Positions 42,869-52,354 are shown, numbered from the stretch's first letter. The stretch: 64,000 nucleotides of DNA from Streptomyces ficellus (GCF_030406405.1 NZ_JAUEPL010000005.1:124001-188000), one strand, 5' to 3'. Notes: generated by a model not told the origin, from the sequence alone. Numbers and translations are program-made.

Positions 42869-44335
42869 ATGAGTGACCGCACCATGCCTGCGGCCGACAC
42901 CCTGAGCCCCGGTTCTCCGGCGGCGACGGGCGCCCCCCACATCGACGCCGGTGACGCCGGTTACAGCAAGGACCTCAAGTCCCGCCACATCAACATGATC
43001 GCCATCGGTGGAGCGATCGGCACGGGCCTCTTCCTCGGTGCCGGTGGCCGTCTGGCGGGCGCGGGCCCCTCCCTCGCCATCGCGTACGCCGTCTGCGGCG
43101 TCTTCGCCTTCTTCGTCGTCCGCGCCCTCGGTGAGCTGGTGCTCTACCGTCCCTCCTCGGGTGCCTTCGTCTCCTACGCGCGTGAGTTCATGGGCGAGAA
43201 GGGCGCCTACACGGCCGGCTGGCTGTACTTCCTCAACTGGTCGACCACCGCCGTCGCCGACATCACCGCGGCCGCGACCTACGCCCACTTCTGGGCCATG
43301 TTCAGTGACGTCCCGCAGTGGATCCTCGCCCTGATCGCCCTCGCCGTCGTCCTCACCGCGAACCTGATCTCGGTGAAGTACTTCGGTGAGATGGAGTTCT
43401 GGTTCGCGATCATCAAGGTCGCCGCCCTGGTGATCTTCATGTGCGTGGGCATCTTCCTCGTCGTCACGCAGGCCGAGGTCGGCGGCCACACCCCGGGCCT
43501 CGCCACCATCACCGACAGCGGCGGCATCTTCCCGACCGGCATGCTGCCCATGCTGATGGTCGTCCAGGGCGTCGTCTTCGCGTACGCCTCCGTCGAGCTG
43601 TGCGGTGTCGCCGCCGGTGAGACCAAGAACCCCGAGAAGATCATGCCGAAGGCGATCAACTCGATCATGTGGCGCGTGGGCCTGTTCTACGTCGGCTCGG
43701 TCGTGCTGCTCGCGCTGCTGCTGCCGTACACCTCGTACTCCGCCGACCAGAGCCCCTTCGTCACCGTCTTCGACAAGCTCGGCATCCCGGGCACGGCCGG
43801 GATCATGAACCTGGTCGTCCTGACCGCCGCCCTGTCCAGCCTGAACTCCGGCCTGTACTCCACCGGCCGCATCCTGCGCTCCATGGCGATGGCGGGCTCC
43901 GCGCCCAAGTTCACCGCCCGGATGAACAAGGGCCAGGTGCCCTACGGCGGCATCCTGCTCACCGCCGCGTTCGGTGTGCTGGGCGTCGGCCTGAACTACG
44001 TGATGCCGGGCGAGGCCTTCGAGATCGTGCTGAACCTCGCCTCCATCGGCATCCTCGGCACCTGGGGCATGATCATGCTCTGCTCGCTGCTGTTCTGGAC
44101 GCGCTCCAAGGAGGGCAAGGTCGCCCGGCCGTCCTACCGGCTGCCCTGGGCTCCGTACACCCAGATCGTGACGCTGGTGTTCCTCGCCTCCGTCCTCGGC
44201 CTGATGTGGTGGGGCGGCGGCGTCGGCCGGACCACCGTGAACTGCCTGCCGCTGATCGCCGCCCTGCTGGTCGGCGGCTGGTTCGCCGTCCGCAAGCGGG
44301 TCGGCGTGCTCGCGGCCGCTCAGCCGCGGGACTGA
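42869..44335 (+). CDS. Amino acid permease (AnsP/AAT type)
   Basis: A 488-residue APC-family transporter with about 12 helices. The AAT signature is visible near residue 45: HINMIAIGGAIGTGLFLGAG, and ELCGVAAGETKNPEKIMPKAI near 250 is the conserved loop of the AnsP/GabP/AroP group. It resembles L-asparagine permease most. ATG 42869 has AAAGG ten bases upstream. It is monocistronic, ends in a strong terminator, and I could not assign a promoter in the 223-base gap before it. Confidence 0.88.
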   Translation: MSDRTMPAADTLSPGSPAATGAPHIDAGDAGYSKDLKSRHINMIAIGGAIGTGLFLGAGGRLAGAGPSLAIAYAVCGVFAFFVVRALGELVLYRPSSGAFVSYAREFMGEKGAYTAGWLYFLNWSTTAVADITAAATYAHFWAMFSDVPQWILALIALAVVLTANLISVKYFGEMEFWFAIIKVAALVIFMCVGIFLVVTQAEVGGHTPGLATITDSGGIFPTGMLPMLMVVQGVVFAYASVELCGVAAGETKNPEKIMPKAINSIMWRVGLFYVGSVVLLALLLPYTSYSADQSPFVTVFDKLGIPGTAGIMNLVVLTAALSSLNSGLYSTGRILRSMAMAGSAPKFTARMNKGQVPYGGILLTAAFGVLGVGLNYVMPGEAFEIVLNLASIGILGTWGMIMLCSLLFWTRSKEGKVARPSYRLPWAPYTQIVTLVFLASVLGLMWWGGGVGRTTVNCLPLIAALLVGGWFAVRKRVGVLAAAQPRD

Positions 44336-44353
44336 CCACCCGCCGCAGAAGCG

Positions 44354-44389
44354 AAACCCCCGCCGGACAGCGTCGTCCGGCGGGGGTTT
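44354..44389. terminator. Bidirectional terminator with T-run
   Basis: AAACCCCCGCCGGAC (44354-44368) pairs with GTCCGGCGGGGGTTT (44375-44389), 15 bp with a six-base loop, followed by TTTCTCT-like sequence. It ends five bases from the RluA-type gene's stop, so it serves both convergent genes. Confidence 0.9.
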
Positions 44390-44393
44390 TCTC

Positions 44394-45332
44394 TCACCCC
44401 TGGCCGGCGGGAAGAGCCAGCCGCAGCCGGCTGGTGAACCGGTGCGCGACTCCGGTGAGCGGGTCGGTGAACTCCAGGCCCCGCGCCAGCAGCTGAAGCG
44501 GCCGCGCGTAGTCGTCCGACCCGTCCTCACACACCACCGGATACAGCGGGTCGTTCAGGATCGGCACGCCGAGGCTGTTCATATGGACCCGCAGCTGATG
44601 CGTACGCCCGGTCCCCGGCACAAGCCGGTACCGGCCGAGCCCGCCGCGGTGCTCCAGCAGCTCGACCCGGCTGACGCTGTTCGGCTCGCCCGGCTCCTCA
44701 CGGGCCGCCGGCACGCCCCGCTCCTTGACGATCCGGCTGCGTACGGTCACGGGCAGCGCGAGCCCCGGATCGTACGCCGCCACCGCCTCGTACTCCTTGC
44801 GCACCCGCCGGTCCCGGAACAGCGTCTGGTACGCCCCCCGGTCCTCCGGCCGGACGACGAAGAGCGCGAGCCCCGCCGTCAGCCGGTCCAGCCGGTGCGC
44901 GGGCTGGAGCTCCGGCAGGTCCAGCCGGCGCCGCAGCCGCGCCAGCGCCGTCTCGGTCACATGCCGTCCGCGTGGCGTCGTCGCCAGGAAGTGCGGCTTG
45001 TCGGCGACCACGATCCGCTCGTCCCGGTGGACGATCCCCACCTCGAAGGGCACCCGCTCCTCGGCCGGGAAGTCCCGGTGGAACCACAGGTACCGCCCCG
45101 CCGTGTACGGCTCGTCCCCGCCGGCCGGCGCCCCGTCCGCCCCGACGAACCGGCCCTGTGCCAGCATCGCGTCGACCCCCGCGGCGCCGATCGCCCCCGC
45201 GTACCGCGCGACCAGATGGTCCCGGACGGTGCCCCACGCCCCCTCCGGATCGGCGGGCAGCCGCAGCCGCACCGGGTCGACACCGGCGCGCTGCGGCAGC
45301 GGGGCGGACGGGGGTCTCGTTCGGCGTCTCAC
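44394..45332 (-). CDS. RluA-family RNA pseudouridine synthase
   Basis: A 312-residue enzyme. QPAHRLDRLTAGLALFV near residue 145 is the RluA motif II with the catalytic Asp (HRLDxxTSG). HRDERIVVADKPHFL (motif I) and GRTHQLRVHMNSLGVPI (motif III) follow the family order. It isomerises a uridine in rRNA or tRNA. GTG 45332 is the first codon. It lies with its 3' end against the AnsP-type terminator. The exact target nucleotide is unknown. Confidence 0.92.
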   Translation of the reverse strand: MRRRTRPPSAPLPQRAGVDPVRLRLPADPEGAWGTVRDHLVARYAGAIGAAGVDAMLAQGRFVGADGAPAGGDEPYTAGRYLWFHRDFPAEERVPFEVGIVHRDERIVVADKPHFLATTPRGRHVTETALARLRRRLDLPELQPAHRLDRLTAGLALFVVRPEDRGAYQTLFRDRRVRKEYEAVAAYDPGLALPVTVRSRIVKERGVPAAREEPGEPNSVSRVELLEHRGGLGRYRLVPGTGRTHQLRVHMNSLGVPILNDPLYPVVCEDGSDDYARPLQLLARGLEFTDPLTGVAHRFTSRLRLALPAGQG

Positions 45333-45367
45333 GGCCCCACCGTAAACCGCCTCGTACGGACGCCGGC

Positions 45368-47632
45368 TCAGGGCAGCGGTACGGTCGCCTCACCCGACCC
45401 CCGCGCCGACCCGCCGCCGACCACCCGCACCCGGAACGGCCGGTCCGTGCCGCTCGCGCTCACCCGCAGCGCCGACCCCTCCCGTACCACCGTGTACGCC
45501 GCCGCCGGCGCCCCGCCGTGATCCGGCACCGTCACCGTCCTGCCCTCCGCACCGGGCGCGACCAGCAGCGTCAGGCCGTCCAGCCAGTCGCCGTCCGGCC
45601 GCTGGTCGTCCGCGCCCAGCGGCAGCACCGCGCCCGGCCGCACATACAGCGGCAGGCTGTCGAACCCGTGCCTCTCGCGGCGCCAGGCCGGCCCGGTCAC
45701 CGTGACGCCGGTCAGCAGATGCGTCCAGGTGCCCTCGGGCACATAGAACTCCACGTCGCCGTCGGCCGTGAACACCGGGGCGACCAGCAGGTCGGGCCCG
45801 AGCATGTACTGCCGGTCCAGCGTCCGGCAGCCCGGATCGTCCGGGAACTCCAGCAGCATGGGTCGCATCAGCGGCGTACCGCTGCGACGCGCCTCGACGG
45901 CCGCCCCGTACAGGTACGGCATCAGCCGGTGCTTCAGCTCCGTGAACTGCCGTGCCACCTCGACCGCTTCGTCCCCGAACTCCCACGGCACGCGGTACGA
46001 CATGTTGCCGTGCAGCCTGCTGTGCGACGACAGCAGTCCGAACGCCAGCCACCGCTTGAAGACCTCCGGGTCGGGCGTGCCCTCGAAGCCGCCGATGTCA
46101 TGGCTCCAGAACCCGAACCCGGACAGGCTCAGCGACAGCCCGCCCCGCAGCGACTCCGCCATCGCGTTGAACGAGGCGAAGCAGTCCCCGCCCCAGTGCA
46201 CCGGGAACTGCTGCCCGCCCGCCGTCGCCGACCGCGCGAACAGCACCGCCTCGCCCTCCCCGCGCTCCTTCTCCAGCAGTTCGAAGACACAGGCGTTGTA
46301 CAGCTGCGTGTAGTAGTTGTGCATCCGCTCCGGATCGGAGCCGTCGTGCCACACCACATCGGTCGGCACCCGCTCGCCGAAGTCGGTCTTGAAGCAGTCC
46401 ACCCCCTGGTCGAGCAGTGTCTTCAGCTTCCCCTGGAACCAGGCCCTGGCCGCCGGGTTGGTGAAGTCCACCAGCGCCATCCCGGCCTGCCACAGATCCC
46501 ACTGCCAGATGTCACCCCGGGGATTGCGCACCAGGTAGCCGTGGTGCGCGCCCTCCGCGAACAGCGCCGACTTCTGCGCGATGTACGGGTTGATCCACAT
46601 GCTGATCCGCAGCCCGCGCTCCTTGAGCCGGGCGAGCATGCCCTCCGGATCGGGGAAGGTCCGCGGATCCCACTGGAAGTCCGACCACTGGTACTCGCGC
46701 ATCCAGAAGCAGTCGAAGTGGAAGACGGACAGCGGGATGTTCCGCTCCGCCATGCCGTCGACGAAGGACGTGACGGTCTCCTCGTCGTAGGACGTGCAGA
46801 ACGACGTCGTCAGCCACAGCCCGAACGACCACGCGGGCGGCAGCGCGGGCCGCCCGGTCAGCGCGGTGTAGCGGGCGAGCACGTCCTTGGGCGTCGGCCC
46901 GGCGATCACATAGAACTCGATCGACTGGTCCTCGACGCTGAACTGCACCTGCCCGACCGACTCGGAGCCGATCTCGTACGACACCTTCCCGGGGTGGTTG
47001 ACGAAGACGCCGTAGCCCCGCGAGGAGAGGTGGAACGGGACGTTCTTGTACGCCTGTTCGCTGCTGGTGCCGCCGTCCGCCTGCCAGATGTCGACGCTCT
47101 GGCCGTTCTTCACATACGGGGTGAAACGCTCGCCGAGCCCGTAGATGTACTCGCCCACGCCCAGTGCCAGCTGCGTCACCATGTGGTGCCCGCCGTCCGG
47201 GGTCCTGGCGAACGCGGTGCCCTTCGCCTCGACGGCGGTCAGCCGCCTGCCGTCCGCGTCCAGGAACGCCAGGCCCCAGGGGCCGTCGCTGTCCAGGCGG
47301 ACGGTCAGCGGCCCGCTCGTCAGCTCGGTGACCGAGCCCTCCCGCCGCGTCCGCGCCCCCGACCCGCGGCCCGCGTCGTGCAGCACGAAGTCCGGCCCGT
47401 GGTGCGCCTTGCCGGCGTGGTGGGTGGTGCGCACCCCGATGACGCCCTCGGCCGGGGAGAAGCACTCCACCGTGATCAGCGGCGAGTTGAGGGTGTGCCC
47501 GCGGTGCTCGACGTGCTTGACCGCGGCGTACGCGGTGAAGTGGTCGTCGCTGACGTGCAGATCGCGCACTTCGGTGGCGTACGAGGCGTGGACGCCGTCG
47601 CGCATCAGCCAGAAGCCGTCGGTGAATTTCAT
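45368..47632 (-). CDS. GH31 alpha-xylosidase (YicI type)
   Basis: A 754-residue glycoside hydrolase family 31 enzyme close in length to YicI (~770). The catalytic nucleophile is in FKTDFGERVPTDVVW (Asp near residue 417) and the acid/base in HWGGDCFASFNAM. FDCFWMREYQW and WINPYIAQ are substrate-site segments. It hydrolyses terminal alpha-linked xylose, e.g. from xyloglucan fragments, releasing xylose for the adjacent xylulokinase and isomerase. ATG 47632 overlaps the xylulokinase stop by four bases (ATGA). Transcribed with xylB. Confidence 0.93.
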   Translation of the reverse strand: MKFTDGFWLMRDGVHASYATEVRDLHVSDDHFTAYAAVKHVEHRGHTLNSPLITVECFSPAEGVIGVRTTHHAGKAHHGPDFVLHDAGRGSGARTRREGSVTELTSGPLTVRLDSDGPWGLAFLDADGRRLTAVEAKGTAFARTPDGGHHMVTQLALGVGEYIYGLGERFTPYVKNGQSVDIWQADGGTSSEQAYKNVPFHLSSRGYGVFVNHPGKVSYEIGSESVGQVQFSVEDQSIEFYVIAGPTPKDVLARYTALTGRPALPPAWSFGLWLTTSFCTSYDEETVTSFVDGMAERNIPLSVFHFDCFWMREYQWSDFQWDPRTFPDPEGMLARLKERGLRISMWINPYIAQKSALFAEGAHHGYLVRNPRGDIWQWDLWQAGMALVDFTNPAARAWFQGKLKTLLDQGVDCFKTDFGERVPTDVVWHDGSDPERMHNYYTQLYNACVFELLEKERGEGEAVLFARSATAGGQQFPVHWGGDCFASFNAMAESLRGGLSLSLSGFGFWSHDIGGFEGTPDPEVFKRWLAFGLLSSHSRLHGNMSYRVPWEFGDEAVEVARQFTELKHRLMPYLYGAAVEARRSGTPLMRPMLLEFPDDPGCRTLDRQYMLGPDLLVAPVFTADGDVEFYVPEGTWTHLLTGVTVTGPAWRRERHGFDSLPLYVRPGAVLPLGADDQRPDGDWLDGLTLLVAPGAEGRTVTVPDHGGAPAAAYTVVREGSALRVSASGTDRPFRVRVVGGGSARGSGEATVPLP

Positions 47633-49062
47633 CGGGTTCCCAGTCGGAGGTAGGTGTGCAGGACGGCGGCGATCCGGTCCCAGGCGGCCTGATCGCGCGC
47701 GAGGGGCGGCAGCGTCTCGCCGTCGCCGCCGCCCCACGCGGTGGCGACGGCCACGGCGTCCTCGCCGGTCGCGGCACCCGCGGCCAGCGCGGCGGCGCCG
47801 AGGGCGACCAGTTCGGTGGTACGGGGCAGGACGACGGGCCGCCCGGAGAGCCGGCGCACGGTGTCCACCCACGTACGCCCCTGGGCGCCGCCGCCGATCA
47901 GCCGCAGCGGCGTGTCCGTGGCCGTGGCGCCGGGAAGCGCGTCCAGGGCCCGCAGGAGGGTGAACGCCGCGCCCTCGTAGGCCGCGCCCAGGAGCTGCCG
48001 GGGCGTGGTGGCGTGGCGGAGCCCGGTCAGCAGCCCGGAGGCGCCCGGCAGGTCGGGGGTGCGCTCCCCGTCGAGGTACGGCAGGAGGACGGCCTCGCCG
48101 CCGGGCGCCGCGTCCTCGCGGTCCAGGCCCAGCAGCTGGGCCACCTTGTCGACGGCGAGCGTGCAGTTGAGGGTGCACCCGAGCGGCAGGTACGTGCCGT
48201 CGGCGGCGGCGAACCCGGCGAGGGCGGCGGTGGCGGGGCGGGCGAGGGTGGCCGTGAAGACGGTGCCCGAGGTGCCGAGGGAGACCACCGGGTGGTCCAG
48301 CAGCCCTGCCCGGCCGAGCCCCATGCCCACCGCGGCGGCCATGTTGTCCCCGGTGCCCGCGGCGACGGCGATGTCCTCCGGCAGGCCCAGCGCGGCCGCG
48401 GCCGTGGCGGTGAGCGAGCCGACGCGGGTGGCGCCGGTCGGGGCGACGGCGGGCAGGAGGGCGGCGTCGAGGCCGAGGAGGTCGAGCAGGCCGGGGTCGT
48501 AGGCGCGCGTGGCGGTGTTGTACCAGCAGGTGCCCGAGGCGTCACCGGGGTCGGTGGCGGCGACGCCGGCCAGCCGCTCGGTGAGGAAGTCGTGGGGGAG
48601 GCGTACGGCGGCGGCCGCGTGGGCGGCGCGCGGCTCGTTCTCGCGCAGCCACTGCCACTTGGCGGCGGTCATGGAGGCCACGGGTACGGAACCGGTGCGC
48701 TCCAGCCAGGCGTCGGGGCCGAGCTCGGCGGTGAGGGCGGCGGCCTGGGGCGCGGAGCGGGTGTCGTTCCACAGCAGGGCGGGGCGCAGCGGGCGTCCGG
48801 CGGCGTCCAGGACGACCAGGCCGTGCTGCTGGCCGGCGACCGCGATGCCGGTGACGGCGCGGGGGTCGAGGCCGTCGAGGGCGGCGGCGACGGCTTGGGC
48901 GAGCGCCCGCCACCACTGCTCGGGGTCGCTCTCGCGGGCGCCGGCCTCGCCGCTCACGGTGTGGGCGGCCCGGCCCACGGCGAGCACCCGCCCGGAGTCG
49001 GCCTCCACGACGGCCGCCTTGGTGGACTGCGTGGAACTGTCCACGCCGATGACGTACCTCAT
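47629..49062 (-). CDS. xylB: Xylulokinase
   Basis: A 477-residue FGGY-family kinase. The N-terminal motif VIGVDSSTQSTKAAVV, the conserved GQQHGLVVLD and WNDTR near 80-105, and the C-terminal GGGAQGRTWVDTVRRL and TTELVALGAAALA identify it. It phosphorylates D-xylulose to xylulose 5-phosphate. ATG 49062 gives the standard start MRYVIGVDSS; it has no ribosome site and TACGAT lies six bases before it, so a leaderless mRNA is possible. ATG 49077 is an in-frame alternative. Divergent from xylA. Confidence 0.93.
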   Translation of the reverse strand: MRYVIGVDSSTQSTKAAVVEADSGRVLAVGRAAHTVSGEAGARESDPEQWWRALAQAVAAALDGLDPRAVTGIAVAGQQHGLVVLDAAGRPLRPALLWNDTRSAPQAAALTAELGPDAWLERTGSVPVASMTAAKWQWLRENEPRAAHAAAAVRLPHDFLTERLAGVAATDPGDASGTCWYNTATRAYDPGLLDLLGLDAALLPAVAPTGATRVGSLTATAAAALGLPEDIAVAAGTGDNMAAAVGMGLGRAGLLDHPVVSLGTSGTVFTATLARPATAALAGFAAADGTYLPLGCTLNCTLAVDKVAQLLGLDREDAAPGGEAVLLPYLDGERTPDLPGASGLLTGLRHATTPRQLLGAAYEGAAFTLLRALDALPGATATDTPLRLIGGGAQGRTWVDTVRRLSGRPVVLPRTTELVALGAAALAAGAATGEDAVAVATAWGGGDGETLPPLARDQAAWDRIAAVLHTYLRLGTR

Positions 49063-49078
49063 TTTTTGATCGTACACA

Positions 49079-49152
49079 AAACAAATTCACCAGGGCTAGA
49101 TACCCTTGGCTTCCGCTCCCTCGTCGCGTATTAGTAATGTGAGCAAACAAAT
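49079..49152. promoter_or_regulatory. Divergent xylA/xylB promoter region with candidate XylR sites
   Basis: For xylA, TTGGCT (49106-49111) and TATTAG (49129-49134) are 17 bases apart. AAACAAAT occurs at 49079-49086 and 49145-49152 in the same orientation; on the other strand this is ATTTGTTT, the core seen in ROK-type xyl operators of Bacillus. One copy lies near each start codon. They are candidate sites for the ROK repressor encoded nearby. Confidence 0.5.
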
Positions 49153-49173
49153 CGCGACCAAGGGACACGGACC

Positions 49174-50343
49174 ATGCCGGAACGCTTCACCCCCACCCCC
49201 GAGGACATGTTCACCTTCGGCCTGTGGACGGTCGGCTGGCAAGGCGTCGACCCGTTCGGCACCGCCACCCGCCCGGCCCTCGACCCGGTGGAATCGGTCG
49301 AGCGCCTGGCCGCTCTCGGCGCCCACGGCGTAACCTTCCACGACGACGACCTGGTCCCCTTCCAGTCCTCCGACGCCGAGCGCGAGGCCGTGGTCAAGCG
49401 GTTCCGGGACGCTCTGGAGCGCACCGGCATGAAGGTGCCGATGGCCACCACCAACCTCTTCACCCACCCCGTCTTCAAGGACGGCGCCTTCACCGCCAAC
49501 GACCGCGACGTGCGCCGCTACGCGCTGCGCAAGACGATCCGCAACATCGACCTGGCCGTCGAACTCGGCGCCACCACCTACGTCGCCTGGGGCGGCCGCG
49601 AAGGCGCCGAGTCCGGCGCCGCCAAGGACGTCCGCGCCGCTCTCGACCGGATGAAGGAGGCCTTCGACCTCCTCGGCCAGTACGTCACCGAACAGGGCTA
49701 CGACCTGCGCTTCGCCATCGAGCCCAAGCCCAACGAGCCGCGCGGCGACATCCTCCTGCCCACCATCGGCCACGCCCTGGCCTTCATCGAACGCCTGGAG
49801 CGGCCCGAACTGGTCGGCGTCAACCCGGAGGTCGGCCACGAGCAGATGGCCGGCCTCAACTTCCCGCACGGCATCGCCCAGGCCCTGTGGGCCGGCAAGC
49901 TCTTCCACATCGACCTCAACGGCCAGTCCGGCATCAAGTACGACCAGGACTTCCGCTTCGGCGCCGGAGACCTCCGCCAGGCCTTCTGGCTGGTCGACCT
50001 GCTGGAGAGCGCCGGCTACCAGGGCCCGCGCCACTTCGACTTCAAGCCCGTGCGCACGGACGGCTTCGACGGCGTGTGGGAGTCCGCGAAGAACTGCATG
50101 CGCAACTACCTGATCCTCAAGGAGCGCGCCGCCGCCTTCCGCGCCGACCCCGAGGTCCAGGAGGCCCTGACGGCCTCCCGCCTCCATGAACTCGCCCGGC
50201 CCACCGCCGGGGACGGCCTGGCCGCCCTGCTGGCGGACACCACCGCGTACGAGACCTTCGACGTCACGGCGGCGGCCGAACGCTCCATGGCCTTCGAACG
50301 CCTCGACCAGCTGGCCCTGGACCACCTCCTCGGCGTCCGCTGA
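49174..50343 (+). CDS. xylA: Xylose isomerase
   Basis: A 389-residue TIM-barrel enzyme of the short (actinobacterial) type that converts D-xylose to D-xylulose with two divalent metals. [17 protein letters not shown] begins the protein; [12 protein letters not shown] gives the catalytic His, then [36 protein letters not shown] and FHIDLNGQ carry the metal ligands. ATG 49174 has AAGGGA upstream. It is divergent from xylB, with the ROK regulator convergent downstream beyond a decayed gene. Confidence 0.96.
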   Translation: MPERFTPTPEDMFTFGLWTVGWQGVDPFGTATRPALDPVESVERLAALGAHGVTFHDDDLVPFQSSDAEREAVVKRFRDALERTGMKVPMATTNLFTHPVFKDGAFTANDRDVRRYALRKTIRNIDLAVELGATTYVAWGGREGAESGAAKDVRAALDRMKEAFDLLGQYVTEQGYDLRFAIEPKPNEPRGDILLPTIGHALAFIERLERPELVGVNPEVGHEQMAGLNFPHGIAQALWAGKLFHIDLNGQSGIKYDQDFRFGAGDLRQAFWLVDLLESAGYQGPRHFDFKPVRTDGFDGVWESAKNCMRNYLILKERAAAFRADPEVQEALTASRLHELARPTAGDGLAALLADTTAYETFDVTAAAERSMAFERLDQLALDHLLGVR

Positions 50344-50344
50344 C

Positions 50345-50700
50345 TCAGGACAGCGCCTGCTCGGGCCGGATGGCCGGCCGCGGCTGGACCGGCCCTGACC
50401 CGCCCGGATGGCGTTGGTGACCGGTTCGCCGGCCACCGGCTCGGTGGTGAAGGCCGGTTCCTCCAGGTCCCAGTCGGCCAGTTGCCGGGTAACCGCGCCA
50501 CGGGGTGGCCGCGACGACCGCCGGGCCGGCGGGCAGGTCCCACCGGGCGGCCCGCCCGGCGTCAAAGGCGCGCGTACGCGCCACGAGCAGGCGACGCCGT
50601 CGCCCGGACGGGGCGGCAGCAGCGCATCGAGGTCGACGCCTCGCAGGATGTCGTCTGCCGGCCGGCCTGGGCAGCACGAGCACAAGCACGGGCGCCGGAT
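50345..50700 (-). pseudogene. Decayed SpoIIE-type phosphatase / HATPase gene
   Basis: Three stretches in two alternating frames reconstruct the C-terminal part of a SpoIIE/RsbU-type PP2C phosphatase followed by an anti-sigma-like ATPase. DDILRGVDLDALLPPRPGDG (about 50615-50680) is one frame, LLVARTRAFDAGRAARWDLP (50525-50590) the next, and RQLADWDLEEPAFTTEP with VTNAIRAG (about 50405-50490) returns to the first. At least two frameshifts and the missing catalytic phosphatase part and C-terminus show it is not functional. The stretch 50701-50782 shows nothing else. Confidence 0.65.
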
Positions 50701-50782
50701 GCCCGGCACGGGTCAGTGCCCGCGATCCGCTCGGCGGAGCCGCACCCGTGGCACGTCGCATGTGACGCCCGTCACCGTGGCG

Positions 50783-52051
50783 TCACGTCCGGCCCGCGTG
50801 AGCGGTCCCGCTCCACCCCTCCGCACGCTCCGCGTACCCCGCCGGATCGGCCACCACCTCGCGTACGACCAGTGCCGCCGCCCCCCGCGCCGCGTCGCCC
50901 GACGACGAGGACGCCCGCAGCCGCCCGCTGCCGGCGGCCCAGAGCCCCGACACCACCCGGCGGCTCAGCTCCCGGTCCGCCGCCGGGCCCAGCCATGGCA
51001 TCAGCGGCCGGTAGATCCCGCCCAGCACGACCGCGTCCGGGTCCAGCAGGTTCACCGCCCCGGACACCACCTGCCCCAGCATCCGCCCGGCCCGCTCAAG
51101 AGCCGCCACCGCCCGGCCGTCACCGGCCCGGGCCCGCGCCTCCAGCTCCGCCACGCCCGGCAGCCCGGCCGACTCGTCGATGCCCGCACCGCGCAGCAGC
51201 GCGGCCTGACCGGCGTACTGCTCCAGGCACCCGCGTGAACCGCACCGGCACTCCGGCCCCTCCGCGTCCGCCACCACGTGCCCGATCTCGCCCGCGAACC
51301 CGTGCGCGCCCCGCATCAGCTCACCGTCGACGACCAGCGCGCCCCCCACCCCGATCTCACCCGACAGGTAGAGGAAGCTGCGCACCCGCTCCAGTCCGCC
51401 GAACCACAGCTCGGCCAGCGCCGCGGCGTTCGCCTCGTTGTCCGACCCCACCGGCAGCGCCGGCCGGCCCGGCCGCAGCGCACACAGCGCCTGCCCGAAC
51501 AGGCCCTCCGCCGCCACCCGGTTCCACCCGAGGTTGGGCGCCTGGCGCACCGTGCCGCCGGACACCAGCCCCGGCAGCGCGAGCCGCGCCCCGGCCGGGC
51601 ACAGCTCCTGCTCGGCGGCCGACTCCAGCGTCCGCGCCGCGATCCGCGCGGCCCGCCCCAGCACATCGGCGGCCGGTACGCCCCGGTTGTCCAGGTGCTC
51701 GGTCAGCCGCACCCGGTCCGTGCCGGCCAGGTCCACGACGCACACGGAGACGTAGTCGATGTTGATCTCGACGCCGAGGCCGGCCGGTCCCGTACGCGCC
51801 ACCCTCAGCGCCGTCCCCGGCCGCCCGGCCTGGCCGCTGAAGGTCTTCCCCCGCTCCGTGAGAAACCCGCTCGCCAGGAGCTGCTCCACCAGCGACGAGA
51901 CCGCCGCACGCGTCAGCCCCACCCGCGCCGCCACCGCCGCCCGGGTGGCCTCACCCTCGTCGTGCACCGCCCGCAGCACCAGGCTGAGGTTGTGCCGCCG
52001 CACGGTCGCCTTGTCGGCCTTGGGCTCCAGCGGATCGAGAGTGTTCTTCAT
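50783..52051 (-). CDS. ROK family repressor (XylR type)
   Basis: A 422-residue regulator. An N-terminal winged helix-turn-helix (residues ~15-75; AAVAARVGLTRAAVSSLVEQ in parts, GLTRAAVSSLV) is followed by a ROK sugar-kinase-like domain with GVEINIDYVSVCVVDLAG, SGEIGVGGALVVDG and the zinc-binding ECRCGSRGCLEQYAG. ROK repressors of this form control xylose genes, and xylA, xylB and the alpha-xylosidase genes are next to it. ATG 52051. Likely acts at the AAACAAAT sites between xylA and xylB, with xylose or a derivative as the inducer. Confidence 0.88.
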   Translation of the reverse strand: MKNTLDPLEPKADKATVRRHNLSLVLRAVHDEGEATRAAVAARVGLTRAAVSSLVEQLLASGFLTERGKTFSGQAGRPGTALRVARTGPAGLGVEINIDYVSVCVVDLAGTDRVRLTEHLDNRGVPAADVLGRAARIAARTLESAAEQELCPAGARLALPGLVSGGTVRQAPNLGWNRVAAEGLFGQALCALRPGRPALPVGSDNEANAAALAELWFGGLERVRSFLYLSGEIGVGGALVVDGELMRGAHGFAGEIGHVVADAEGPECRCGSRGCLEQYAGQAALLRGAGIDESAGLPGVAELEARARAGDGRAVAALERAGRMLGQVVSGAVNLLDPDAVVLGGIYRPLMPWLGPAADRELSRRVVSGLWAAGSGRLRASSSSGDAARGAAALVVREVVADPAGYAERAEGWSGTAHAGRT

Positions 52052-52087
52052 CGTGCCGCCGAGCCTATGCGAAGCCCGGGCACACGA

Positions 52088-52122
52088 AAGCGCGGGCCCG
52101 GTCTGAGACCGAACCCGCGCTT
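52088..52122 (-). terminator. Stem-loop downstream of tRNA-Leu
   Basis: AAGCGCGGG (52088-52096) pairs with CCCGCGCTT (52114-52122), with an inner stem CGGTC/GACCG. It lies five bases after the 3' end of the minus-strand tRNA and 36 bases before the ROK start. Confidence 0.7.
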
Positions 52123-52127
52123 CTCTG

Positions 52128-52212
52128 TGTCCGAGGGGGGACTTGAACCCCCACGCCCGATAAAGGGCACTAGCACCTCAAGCTAGCGCGTCTGCCATTC
52201 CGCCACCCGGAC
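52128..52212 (-). tRNA. tRNA-Leu (anticodon GAG)
   Basis: On the minus strand a complete 85-nt cloverleaf runs from GTCCGGGTGGCG to CTCGGAC with discriminator A (CCA not encoded). The acceptor stem GTCCGGG/CTCGGAC has one G-U pair. The anticodon loop TTGAGGT is held by CTAGC/GCTAG, giving anticodon GAG. The extra arm (TGCCC..GGGCG) is long, as in class II tRNA-Leu, and the T arm is GGGGGTTCAAGTCCCCC. Confidence 0.95.
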
Positions 52213-52354
52213 AAGGTGTCTGTCGCCCGGCCCGCGGCCGTTCCGACGTGGAAAACCATAGCAAACATTCGAGGGGCTCGATCACGCCCCCGCCCGCACC
52301 GGGGGAGGGGGCAGGATGAGAGGACCCACCAGCAGCTACGCGGGAGGAACCAGC

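Noticed and set aside
44972..47653. Long plus-strand open frame opposite the alpha-xylosidase gene
   Set aside because: GH31 catalytic motifs on the minus strand are unambiguous; this frame has none.
50345..50761. A functional minus-strand gene in the gap after xylA
   Set aside because: The apparent protein alternates between two frames with recognisable SpoIIE/HATPase pieces in each, so it is better read as a decayed gene.
52128..52212. tRNA-Leu as an integration site for a mobile element
   Set aside because: I found no integrase gene and no second copy of the tRNA 3' end in the window.
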